This document shows, one piece after another, positions 7,727 through 14,154 of a stretch of 14,193 nucleotides of DNA. The notes beneath the pieces are model-generated. The model saw only the letters and a program-made list of their open reading frames with translations. It was not told the origin of the DNA and searched no databases. A program made the translations under genes and the position numbers. This stretch comes from Phycisphaera sp. (lineage in GTDB: Bacteria; Planctomycetota; Phycisphaerae; Phycisphaerales; Phycisphaeraceae), in assembly GCA_029287335.1 (NCBI GenBank), contig JARFRI010000259.1, forward strand, positions 1 to 14,193, in the 5' to 3' direction. Positions within the stretch are counted from its first letter, which is position 1. Each line of letters starts with the position of its first letter.

Positions 7727-8635
7727 ATGCCGAGGCGTGACCCGATCGCTGGTTTGGATGGGCTGTACTTCGCAGCCAAGCAGCTGGTCGATGGGCTGTA
7801 CACCGGCCGACATGCCTCACCACTGCGGGGCAGCGGGATCGAGTTCCACGACTACCGCCCCTACACGCCCGGCGACGACCTCCGCGATATCGATTGGAAA
7901 CGCTACGGCCGCACCGACCGGTACTACCTCAAACGCTACCGACGCGAGACAGACCTGAACCTGCACATCATGGTCGATGGCTCGGCGTCGATGGATTTCG
8001 CGCAGCTCCGTGCGAAGCCGCAATCGGTCATGCCAACCAAGTTTGCCGTCGCCCAGCAGTTGGCCGCTGCGTTGACGACGCTGGCGATCCGGCATGGCGA
8101 CCGCGCGGCGATGGGCGTCTTCGATCAGCAGTTGCGCTGCCTGCATCCGCCAACGGGGTCGCTACGACAGTTGCAGGTGATGATCGCGGACTTGGAGCAG
8201 GCCGAGCCGGTGCAAGGTGAAGCGAATCTTGCCGGGTCCTTGGAGCAGTTGTCGCACACACTGCGCGGACACAAGGCGGCGATCGCGGTGGTCAGCGATC
8301 TGCTCGATGAGATCGAACCGATGATGGATGTGCTTGATCGTCTGCGGTTCGCGGGGCACGAGGTGCTAGTGTTCCAGGTGCTGACGCCGGACGAACTGGC
8401 ACTGCCCACCGAGCCACGCGGGCTGCGCCTGATCGACTCGGAGCTTGGCTCGGCCGTGAACACCCGGCCCCAACAAGTCGCGGCGAGCTACCACGAACTC
8501 ATCCAATCCCACCTCACCACACTCCGCCGATCATTGCAGGCACGCGGGATGGACTATACGCTCGTGAAGACCAGCGAGCCCTTAATCGGCGTGCTAAGAC
8601 GGTACCTGCAACAACGCGCGGCGCGAGTGCGCTAA
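7727..8635 (+). CDS. DUF58 domain protein with VWA-like metal site
   Basis: 302 residues from ATG 7727; the open frame continues upstream antisense to comEC, but homology starts here. The DUF58 core is clear: GDDLRDIDWKRYGRTDRYYL (49-68), then LKRYRRETD, then a von Willebrand A-like strand IMVDGSASMDF with an intact MIDAS pattern D84-x-S86-x-S88. No membrane helices are present, so this is the short cytosolic form. DUF58 proteins usually work next to MoxR AAA+ ATPases and VWA membrane proteins in a chaperone or envelope-stress-like complex of poorly known mechanism. No MoxR gene is in this window. A DUF4159 protein, often found in the same planctomycete loci, is the convergent neighbour. Confidence 0.92.
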   Translation: MPRRDPIAGLDGLYFAAKQLVDGLYTGRHASPLRGSGIEFHDYRPYTPGDDLRDIDWKRYGRTDRYYLKRYRRETDLNLHIMVDGSASMDFAQLRAKPQSVMPTKFAVAQQLAAALTTLAIRHGDRAAMGVFDQQLRCLHPPTGSLRQLQVMIADLEQAEPVQGEANLAGSLEQLSHTLRGHKAAIAVVSDLLDEIEPMMDVLDRLRFAGHEVLVFQVLTPDELALPTEPRGLRLIDSELGSAVNTRPQQVAASYHELIQSHLTTLRRSLQARGMDYTLVKTSEPLIGVLRRYLQQRAARVR

Positions 8636-8654
8636 AAGCCCAATCGCTACATTG

Positions 8655-8687
8655 AAAAACGACTCGCCCGACATAGGGCGAGCCGTT
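8655..8687 (-). terminator. Intrinsic terminator of the DUF4159 gene (possibly bidirectional)
   Basis: A 12-bp stem (8658-8669 with 8676-8687) with 6-nt loop (8670-8675). The one plus-strand mismatch (A8662 opposite C8683) becomes a G-U pair in the minus-strand RNA, and the minus-strand stem runs into TTTTT (8659-8655). Both points show it is built for the minus-strand gene at 8719-11016. In the plus direction the tail is GTGATT, so ending of the DUF58 transcript there would be weaker. Confidence 0.8.
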
Positions 8688-8718
8688 GTGATTGATCTAG
8701 TTGCTTAACGCCGACCGT

Positions 8719-11016
8719 TTACTCCGCGACGGATACGCCACCGCCAGCTTTGGCTTTCTCGGCTTCGAGGAGGATGTTAACCATGAGGTCGCGCGAGCTC
8801 TCGATGCTGTAGCCGTTGATGCCGTACTGGCGAACGCCAAGCATGCCCAGCGAGAAGTCTTCGTAGGAAAGCAGGACGGGGTAACGGTCGTCCTTGTTCC
8901 AGCCGCGGAGCAAGAGCCGACCGTCGGGATTGGAACGCTCGATGACGAGGCGCCGGTAGTAGAAGTCGCGGTTGCTCTTGGAGCCATCAGGCAGGTTTCG
9001 GCCTGAGATGATGTCGCTTCGGTTACTAACGCGGTCTTCGGTGCCGGGGAACAGCGGGTTGAGCTGGTCACGGACGGAGGTGGCGAATTTGCCGGCACCG
9101 CCTAGATTCTCGATAAGGATCGTACCGCCGCCTTGGACGAACTTCATGATCGCGTCGCGTTCGCCTTCGGAGATCGATATAGCGTTAACGCCCAGCATGT
9201 GAACCAGCGCGGGATCGGCCCCTTGCAACTCGGACAACGGCAGTGTCTGAACATCGAGCGTGCGCCCGGTTTCATTATGCATGTAGTTCTTCATCACGCG
9301 GTAGACGTCGTGTTCATGGACCTTACCCGCAGGGTCCTCCCATTGCGGGATAAAGACCTTGATCGTGCCGGTGGAGGCGTGATTTTTCTTGCCGACCCAT
9401 GGGCTGGAGAGACGCGGGGTCAGTTCGCCGCGGTCGGTAACCACGCCATAGATATTGATGATGTCGCGCCATGCCTTGTTCTTGTCAGGGTCTGGATTGG
9501 TATCTTTCTGGAAGGTCATGCCCCAGTCGTCCCTGGGCATGATCATGAGCACGCGGGCACCGTTGCTCAGGATTTCGAATTCGGGAGCCTTGCTGCCGCG
9601 CGGATCGCCTTCCAAGAGGTTGGCCATAGGGTGCTCACGATCGATTGGCTCGAACTTCAGATCGGGGTAGATTTTCTGTGCGAGTTCCTGGATGCTGGCG
9701 CGGAAGGAAGATGAGCGTTCTTCGGGGTTGGCGATCAGGGTACCGCCGAGGTCGAGATACTCTTTGATCTTGCCGACTTGTTCATCGGTCCATTCGATGG
9801 CACCGTCGGAGCTGACCCACATGAGCGGAGCGCTCATCCATTCCTTGGGATCGGACTCGACGCCGACGACCTGCCAGTTGACTTCGTGCTCACGGTAACC
9901 AGAGATGAAGCGGTTGAGGAAGTAGACATCGTTTGGTCGGTTGTTCCACGCGGTGCCTGGGATCTGGAGCTTATTGATCCAGACGGGAACTCTGCCGCGT
10001 GCAAGGAACATCAACTCGAAAGCTGCGGAGTGGATCGCGGCACCGTAGTTAGCCTTCTTCGCGACAATCTTCTGAGCGATTTCCTGGAACCAGTCCTTGC
10101 CGCCGAAGTATTTGATCCCTGCTGCCAAGCCAACGCGTTCGTAGCCGTACCACATATAACCAGCACCACCGTGACCGCCGTGGTTAGGGTTGAAGTTTTC
10201 GTTAAGGTATTTCAAGCCCTTTTCGATCGACGCGGTGATCTGGGCGTTGGGTTTACTTTTGTCACGGAATAATTCCTGCTGGGCGACGAACATCACCGCC
10301 AGCCCGGCACAGGTCATCGTTTGGGTAGTGTTTCTCGCACCCGAATAGGCCCAGCCACCATCAGTATCCTGCAATTCAAGAAAGTTTGAAATTGCGAGTT
10401 CCCAGAACCTGTCGGGGATATCGGCACCGCGTTTGGAAGCCTGCCAAAGCGCTAACACGCCGTACTGCGTCGTGGAGTTGTCGACGCGACCACCATTACC
10501 CGCGGCGCTGCCGCCGCCGTATTTGTCGTTGAAGGATTCGCCATATGCCGCCACGGGGTAGTTAAAGCGTGCCCAGCCGTACCACGAGTTGTACATCGAC
10601 TCAGTATCTTTTTCGAGCAGCTTGCCGAAGGTGTCCTGCGGCAAGTATGACCACACGTGCGTCCGCATCGACAAGGCGTAAACGCCAGTGATCTCTACCT
10701 TCGCGAGGAGTTCAAGCGCTTTCTTAATTTTAGGATTCTGAGGTGACTCGCCGGACACGATCAGGGCCAACGCCGCCATCGCGGTCGGTCCCCAACTGTT
10801 CTTGTCTTGAGCGTCTTGCGGCCCCTTGTGATAGGAACCGTACCAGCCGCCATCGGCGGCTTGCGAGTCGTAGAGAAACTTCTTGATCGCCTCGACCGCC
10901 TCATCGACCTTTTCATCAGTCAACTTGCCTTGGGCTTGAGCTGTAGAGCATGGGACAAGGCAACCCAACGCGAGTAAAAGGCAAAGTAGGCTACGCATTG
11001 ACAAAAAGTTTTTCAT
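8719..11016 (-). CDS. Secreted terpenoid-cyclase-like toroid protein with two DUF4159-like domains
   Basis: 765 residues. A Sec signal peptide ends near AQA (28). Residues about 35-340 have alpha-alpha toroid repeats of prenyltransferase/squalene-cyclase type, with QW-like motifs SQAADGGW (51-58) and LQDTDGGW (215-222) and a Gly-rich GGHGGAGYMWYGYE segment. Secretion and lack of a cyclase DxDD motif argue against a real cyclase; a binding role is more likely. Residues about 345-545 form a DUF4159 domain (PLMWVSSDGAIEWTDEQ, then LGGTLIANP). Residues about 550-750 look like a second copy (LVHMLGVNAISISEGER, then GGGTILIENLGG). DUF4159 is a Rossmann or glutamine-amidotransferase-like fold of unknown activity. 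Its start overlaps the stop of a possible 31-codon ORF as ATGA; the alternative is a leaderless promoter. Kinase gene upstream, terminator downstream. Confidence 0.88.
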   Translation of the reverse strand: MKNFLSMRSLLCLLLALGCLVPCSTAQAQGKLTDEKVDEAVEAIKKFLYDSQAADGGWYGSYHKGPQDAQDKNSWGPTAMAALALIVSGESPQNPKIKKALELLAKVEITGVYALSMRTHVWSYLPQDTFGKLLEKDTESMYNSWYGWARFNYPVAAYGESFNDKYGGGSAAGNGGRVDNSTTQYGVLALWQASKRGADIPDRFWELAISNFLELQDTDGGWAYSGARNTTQTMTCAGLAVMFVAQQELFRDKSKPNAQITASIEKGLKYLNENFNPNHGGHGGAGYMWYGYERVGLAAGIKYFGGKDWFQEIAQKIVAKKANYGAAIHSAAFELMFLARGRVPVWINKLQIPGTAWNNRPNDVYFLNRFISGYREHEVNWQVVGVESDPKEWMSAPLMWVSSDGAIEWTDEQVGKIKEYLDLGGTLIANPEERSSSFRASIQELAQKIYPDLKFEPIDREHPMANLLEGDPRGSKAPEFEILSNGARVLMIMPRDDWGMTFQKDTNPDPDKNKAWRDIINIYGVVTDRGELTPRLSSPWVGKKNHASTGTIKVFIPQWEDPAGKVHEHDVYRVMKNYMHNETGRTLDVQTLPLSELQGADPALVHMLGVNAISISEGERDAIMKFVQGGGTILIENLGGAGKFATSVRDQLNPLFPGTEDRVSNRSDIISGRNLPDGSKSNRDFYYRRLVIERSNPDGRLLLRGWNKDDRYPVLLSYEDFSLGMLGVRQYGINGYSIESSRDLMVNILLEAEKAKAGGGVSVAE

Positions 11017-11108
11017 AGCAGAAGTATACCCCTCTCGGCCGCCTCACAGCAAGGCCAAAGCACAAGAAATATCGCGTAATTCCAATGAATCAGGGGGTTT
11101 GTGTGCAT
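11013..11108 (-). CDS. Possible 31-aa hydrophobic leader ORF overlapping the DUF4159 start
   Basis: Minus-strand ATG at 11108-11106 opens MHTNPLIHWNYAIFLVLWPC and ends with TGA (11015-11013), overlapping the next gene's ATG as ATGA, the classic layout for translational coupling. A strong GGAGG lies 11 nt upstream, in the loop of the hairpin 11105-11140. The peptide is hydrophobic in the middle. It matches no family I know, and a 32-codon frame can arise by chance. It competes with the idea of a leaderless promoter inside the same region (11023-11052), so at most one may matter. Confidence 0.25.
   Translation of the reverse strand: MHTNPLIHWNYAIFLVLWPCCEAAERGILLL
11023..11052 (-). promoter_or_regulatory. 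Candidate promoter of the DUF4159 gene
   Basis: Reading the minus strand, TTGCTG (11052-11047), an 18-bp spacer and TATACT (11028-11023) make a plausible sigma-70-like promoter. TATACT ends 6 nt before ATG (11016), so the transcript would begin at or near the start codon. There is no Shine-Dalgarno site in those 6 nt. Confidence 0.4.
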
Positions 11109-11140
11109 GCAGAGCCTGTCCTCCAACAGGCTCTGCACGC
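11105..11140 (-). terminator. Strong hairpin abutting the kinase stop codon
   Basis: Stem 11105-11119 with 11126-11140, 15 bp, loop 11120-11125. The inner 12 pairs (11108-11119 with 11126-11137) are perfect. The single plus-strand mismatch (A11107/C11138) becomes G-U in minus-strand RNA, again supporting that strand. It begins directly after the kinase TAG. The tail is ACACAAACCCCC, not a T-run, so it is not a canonical intrinsic terminator; it may protect the kinase mRNA 3' end or act as an attenuator before the DUF4159 gene. The minus-strand loop reads TGGAGG, a Shine-Dalgarno-like sequence. Confidence 0.55.
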
Positions 11141-12040
11141 CTACTTCTGCGCAAGCGCACCGTTCTCGATGCTGCTGTCGTCGTTGGCTGCTTTTTGCTG
11201 GGCGAGTGCACGCTTTGCTTGGCCCGCTGCGATCTCGACGCGGTCCATGACCATTTGCATGTGGTCTGGGCGATCGCTGGGGTCTTTCGCGACACACTCG
11301 ATGATTAGATTGGATAAAGCCGGCGGACAGTCAGGGACCAACTCGATCGGCGGCTGCAACGCCTTCTCAGGCTCGTCCCCTCGGAGTTGGATGGTGTCGC
11401 TGCGGCCTTTTCGAGGCATCATCGTAGGGACACGCTTGCCGGTAAGCAGCCAATACATCGTCGCGCCGAGGTTGAACATGTCCGTCTTGGGCGTGATCGG
11501 CAGGCGCTTGACCTGCTCGGGGGCGATGTAATCCGGCGTGCCTTGGATCCGCTCCTTGACCGTGCCGTTTTTGCAACTTTGGCCAAAGTCAATGAGTTTG
11601 ACGCTGCCATATGCCGTGACCATGATGTTGTTGGGCTTGATGTCGGCGTGAACGTAGCCGGCGTCGTGCATGCACTTGAGGGCTTTGGCCGCAGCGTGGA
11701 AAAGCTTGCAGTAGCTGATCATGCCGTTGAACTTGATCGCCTCGAGGGTCTTTCCCTCGACCAATTCCATCAGCACCAAAACCTCGCTGGTTCTCAGCAA
11801 GGCCCGCTGTCGGATGAGCTTGTAGACTTTGCGGACCAACGGGGAGTCCAGACTTTTGCTGACCTCGTACTCGGTGACCGCCTGGTCAATGAAGCGTTGC
11901 TGGCTCGCGTTATCTTTGACAACACGCTTGAGGCAGAACTCTTTGCCGTGCTTGTCACGGACACGATACAGCTTACTGGCAGCCCCCTCACCGAGGGTTG
12001 CTACCACATCAAAGCCCGCGATCTGGTGAAACTCAGCCAT
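11141..12040 (-). CDS. Soluble Hanks-type serine/threonine protein kinase
   Basis: 299 residues, almost only a kinase domain (about 8-270). The glycine-rich loop is GEGAAS (17-22), the ATP lysine is K38 in FCLKRV, the catalytic loop is HADIKPNN (131-138) with D133, the metal-binding motif is DFG (151-153) and APE is 173-175. All residues needed for phosphotransfer are present. The HRD arginine is alanine (HAD), so it is a non-RD kinase and may not depend on activation-loop phosphorylation. There is no transmembrane helix, PASTA, WD40 or TPR domain, unlike many planctomycete kinases; the tail (about 265-299) is Ala/Gln/Lys-rich and probably helical. The start is ATG 12040, with no Shine-Dalgarno. 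The toroid/DUF4159 gene follows 124 bp downstream. Substrate unknown. Confidence 0.94.
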   Translation of the reverse strand: MAEFHQIAGFDVVATLGEGAASKLYRVRDKHGKEFCLKRVVKDNASQQRFIDQAVTEYEVSKSLDSPLVRKVYKLIRQRALLRTSEVLVLMELVEGKTLEAIKFNGMISYCKLFHAAAKALKCMHDAGYVHADIKPNNIMVTAYGSVKLIDFGQSCKNGTVKERIQGTPDYIAPEQVKRLPITPKTDMFNLGATMYWLLTGKRVPTMMPRKGRSDTIQLRGDEPEKALQPPIELVPDCPPALSNLIIECVAKDPSDRPDHMQMVMDRVEIAAGQAKRALAQQKAANDDSSIENGALAQK

Positions 12041-12087
12041 TGCCGGGCAACGCGCAAAGCCTTAAGCCCTTTAAAAAGGCAGACTTA

Positions 12088-12142
12088 CATCGCGATGCGT
12101 TCCCTGGTTGTCTAGGAATAACCGTATAACGTATGCACATAC
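12088..12142. promoter_or_regulatory. Two small palindromes upstream of the kinase gene
   Basis: The 274-bp gap 12041-12314 holds no credible gene. It contains CATCGCGATG (12088-12097), a perfect 10-bp palindrome 47 bp before the kinase start, and GTATG-CA-CATAC (12131-12142), a perfect palindrome 90 bp before it. Either may be an operator for kinase expression. No convincing -35/-10 pair was found. Palindromes of this size also occur by chance. Confidence 0.25.
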
Positions 12143-12255
12143 TCTACGCCCTGATCCACTCAAGGGCAACAAGCCCGGTGACAAATACGAGACGCAAAAG
12201 TACGCCTTACCGTTTCTGATATCGACTAAGTTATTTACTAGGTTGAGCTTAGATC

Positions 12256-12281
12256 AAAAAACGACCTGAAATACAGGCCGT
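12256..12281 (-). terminator. Intrinsic terminator of the amidase-like gene
   Basis: Minus-strand stem ACGGCCTG/CAGGTCGT (12281-12274 with 12268-12261), 5-nt loop, followed by TTTTT (12260-12256). One pair is G-U in the minus RNA and would be an A-C mismatch on the plus strand, so it is oriented for the minus-strand gene ending at 12315, 34 bp away. Confidence 0.85.
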
Positions 12282-12314
12282 CATCAAGGATTCATTTGAT
12301 TGAAGCCGGTAGAC

Positions 12315-13022
12315 CTATTCACGGATCTGCTTGCGGAACTCGCCAGCCGGGAAGAATGGGGCCAAGGAGTCGGCAGATCGACCCGTGTGCAGGAAGACTC
12401 TGCTGCGGGGGATGTCGTAGGCTTGCTGCAGGAGTCGAACGAGCTTGACCGTTGCGTCCACCTGATCACCGCTGAAGGGTCGACTGTCGGCATCGCCCAT
12501 CAGGCAGACACCGATGGCTTCACGGTTCCATTTGTCCGCCTGCTCGCCGTTGATGTAGTCGCCAGCAAGCTGGTCTTTCCATCGGCGGGCGATCTCGACT
12601 TCACCGTCGGATCGGCCTTGGCGGTCGTTGATAACGAAGTGATAACCGGCGCCACGTGGGTTGGGCAGGCCTTGACGGGCGTATTCGCGGTCCCATGCGG
12701 CGTTAAGCTCGCGCTCACCGCCGGCGACGCCTCGGGAGTCGTGGATAATAATGTAGTTCCAGGCTTTGCCGTCGGGTACGCCGAGGATCTCGTTACGCGC
12801 GTTGTCGCTGGACATATCCAAGGCCGAGAGGGACCAAGCGTTAGCCCGATAGCCGGGGTCGGGTTCGAGAGCGAGGAGAATTGCGCTGACGAGGGTCATC
12901 CCGACAACCAGTGAACCCAAAACCCGTAATGTGCGTTGATCGAGCAACCGCTTCTTCCCGCTAGCAAGTCGATGAAAGGCGACGCCATGTTCCACCCGGC
13001 GTCTTGTAACCCTACGTTTCAT
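12315..13022 (-). CDS. Membrane-anchored N-acetylmuramoyl-L-alanine amidase-like (amidase-2/PGRP fold), possibly degenerate
   Basis: 235 residues. A basic N-terminus is followed by one membrane helix at about 33-52 and an extracytoplasmic domain at about 85-230. WNYIIIHDS (88-96) supplies the first zinc-type histidine H94, GYHFVIND (126-133) matches the core tyrosine segment, EAIGVCLMGD is the central strand, and VFLH (209-212) gives the second histidine. The family normally then ends HxxxxxTxCPG with a zinc-binding cysteine; here the segment reads SLAPFFPAGEF, with alanine (about 221) where the cysteine is expected. The usual second His/Ser of IHHS is Asp. So the fold is clear, but amidase activity is doubtful; it may be a peptidoglycan-binding protein. 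The small lipoprotein gene lies 111 bp upstream on the same strand, and a clear terminator follows. Confidence 0.82.
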   Translation of the reverse strand: MKRRVTRRRVEHGVAFHRLASGKKRLLDQRTLRVLGSLVVGMTLVSAILLALEPDPGYRANAWSLSALDMSSDNARNEILGVPDGKAWNYIIIHDSRGVAGGERELNAAWDREYARQGLPNPRGAGYHFVINDRQGRSDGEVEIARRWKDQLAGDYINGEQADKWNREAIGVCLMGDADSRPFSGDQVDATVKLVRLLQQAYDIPRSRVFLHTGRSADSLAPFFPAGEFRKQIRE

Positions 13023-13039
13023 CGACCAATGCCTTTTGT

Positions 13040-13052
13040 AACTTTGAAAGTT
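13040..13052. promoter_or_regulatory. Palindrome just upstream of the amidase-like gene
   Basis: AACTTT-G-AAAGTT is a perfect inverted repeat 17 bp before the ATG at 13022. Nearby GCGAT-AAAA-ATCGC (13065-13078) is a second small dyad. Position suits an operator or a leader RNA structure between the lipoprotein and amidase genes. The dyads are short and AT-rich, so chance is possible. Confidence 0.25.
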
Positions 13053-13133
13053 GCGCGGGAAAGTGCGATAAAAATCGCGCGTTCAGTACTCTTGGCCCAG
13101 CCTTTGCGGGTGGCGCGAGCTAGGTAACTTAGC

Positions 13134-13349
13134 TTAAGGCCGGTCCATCGGCCGCAGTCGAGCACGCAATGCAGGGCGCATATTGCCGAACGAATCGGCC
13201 TCTTCCTGCGGCGGCTCACCCCCGCGCAGGGCCTGGTATCGGCCATATGGCGTGCGGGGCAGGTCGCTGTACAAAGGATTCGTGCCGCATCCAGCGAGCC
13301 AAATAAGGCCCGCCAACGAAAATGCAAACACCCATCCCATCCTGATCAT
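13134..13349 (-). CDS. Small lipoprotein of unknown function
   Basis: 71 residues. MIRMGWVFAF starts a signal with lipobox LAGC and predicted lipidated Cys21, leaving a mature peptide of about 51 residues. The mature part contains NPLYSDLPRTPYGRYQALRG and ends in an Arg/Pro-rich segment (RPALRARLRPMDRP). I recall similar PRTxYxRYxxLRG tails on small planctomycete proteins, but cannot name a family. AGGA (plus-strand TCCT, 13359-13362) lies 9 nt before the ATG, one of the few good Shine-Dalgarno sites in the window and the reason to choose this start over M4. A plausible promoter is upstream. It may be cotranscribed with the amidase-like gene, suggesting an envelope role. Confidence 0.78.
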   Translation of the reverse strand: MIRMGWVFAFSLAGLIWLAGCGTNPLYSDLPRTPYGRYQALRGGEPPQEEADSFGNMRPALRARLRPMDRP

Positions 13350-13382
13350 CGCCTGTTTTCCTAGCTTGCTTGACTCAACCCA

Positions 13383-13411
13383 AGTCTATCTCACGGTTAC
13401 ATGTGTCACAA
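13383..13411 (-). promoter_or_regulatory. Candidate promoter of the small lipoprotein gene
   Basis: On the minus strand, TTGTGA (13411-13406), a 17-bp spacer and TAGACT (13388-13383) each match consensus at 4 of 6 positions with ideal spacing. The leader to the ATG would be about 27 nt and would include the AGGA ribosome site, unlike the leaderless layout at other genes here. Confidence 0.4.
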
Positions 13412-13447
13412 GCGGTATCGATGGAAAAATTGGTTGAACCGGTCCGC

Positions 13448-13453
13448 TACACT
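13448..13453 (+). promoter_or_regulatory. Candidate -10 box of the nucleotidyltransferase gene (leaderless layout)
   Basis: TACACT, identical to the box before comEC, lies 7 nt before the ATG at 13461, with CCCTGCT between and no Shine-Dalgarno site. No good -35 element is seen at standard spacing. Confidence 0.3.
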
Positions 13454-13460
13454 CCCTGCT

Positions 13461-14154
13461 ATGGCTCAGCCCGTCAAAAACGCCCGCCTCGCGGCGGTAA
13501 AGATCATCGCTCAACTCTGTGAGCAGGGGCATACCGCTTACCTCGCTGGCGGTTGTGTCCGCGATGCGCTACTGGGTACCGAGCCCAAGGACTACGATGT
13601 GGCGACGGATGCGACGCCCGACCAGGTCCAGGCGATCTTCCCTAAGTCCGCTGCGGTCGGGGCGGCCTTCGGCGTGGTGATCGTCTATACAACCGCTCCC
13701 AAGGACCAAAGCCGCTTCGTCACCGAGGTCGCGACCTTCCGGGCCGAGGGTGCCTACTCTGATGGTCGACGACCCGACGAGATCCGCTTCACCAATGCCA
13801 AGGAAGACGCCAGCCGACGCGACTTCACGATCAACGGCCTGTTTGCCGAGCCCGACCTCGCAAATCCCAATGATGCCTTGGCCGACCGCATCATCGACTA
13901 CGTCCATGGCCAAGCCGATCTCAAGGCCAACCTCATCCGAGCCATCGGCGACCCGGGCGAGCGCTTTGGCGAGGACTACCTGCGCATGCTCCGTGCCGTG
14001 CGTTTTGCGTCCCGGCTTGGCTTTGAGATCGAGCCCAAAACCAGTGCCGCCATCCGCGCCAATGCCCGCTACCTCGGCCAAATCAGCCGCGAACGCATCG
14101 GCCAGGAACTGCTGGCCATGCTCCAAGGCCCGAGCCCGACACTCGCATTGGACC
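13461..14154 (+). CDS. CCA tRNA nucleotidyltransferase / poly(A) polymerase family protein (3' truncated)
   Basis: 231 native codons from ATG 13461; the family is usually about 400-480 residues, so the C-terminal half is missing. These enzymes add CCA or A residues to RNA 3' ends using CTP/ATP. The class II nucleotidyltransferase head is complete: YLAGGCVRDALLG (27-39), the metal-binding pair D44-x-D46 in KDYDVATDA, VEVATFRAEG, then SRRDFTINGLF. The start of the neck domain follows (GERFGEDYLRMLRAVRFASR), including the nucleotide-selecting region. Whether it is CCA-adding or poly(A)-adding cannot be told from this part. The gene is not broken in the genome as far as can be seen: the frame runs into adapter sequence at 14155, giving the false tail VSYTHLRAHET. 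Confidence 0.93.

Noticed and set aside
9133..9714. Plus-strand open frame of 193 codons inside the toroid/DUF4159 gene
   Set aside because: Shadow of a GC-rich gene on the other strand; no signal, motif or ribosome site, while the minus-strand protein has clear domains.
8719..11016. Functional squalene or terpene cyclase
   Set aside because: QW-like repeats are present, but there is no DxDD catalytic motif, the protein is secreted, and DUF4159 domains follow.
11387..12115. Plus-strand open frame of 242 codons antisense to the kinase
   Set aside because: The minus strand carries every kinase motif in order; the plus-strand translation has no recognisable features.
12300..12914. Plus-strand open frame of 204 codons antisense to the amidase-like gene
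   Set aside because: Starts near the terminator of the minus-strand gene and has no domain pattern; the minus frame shows the amidase fold.
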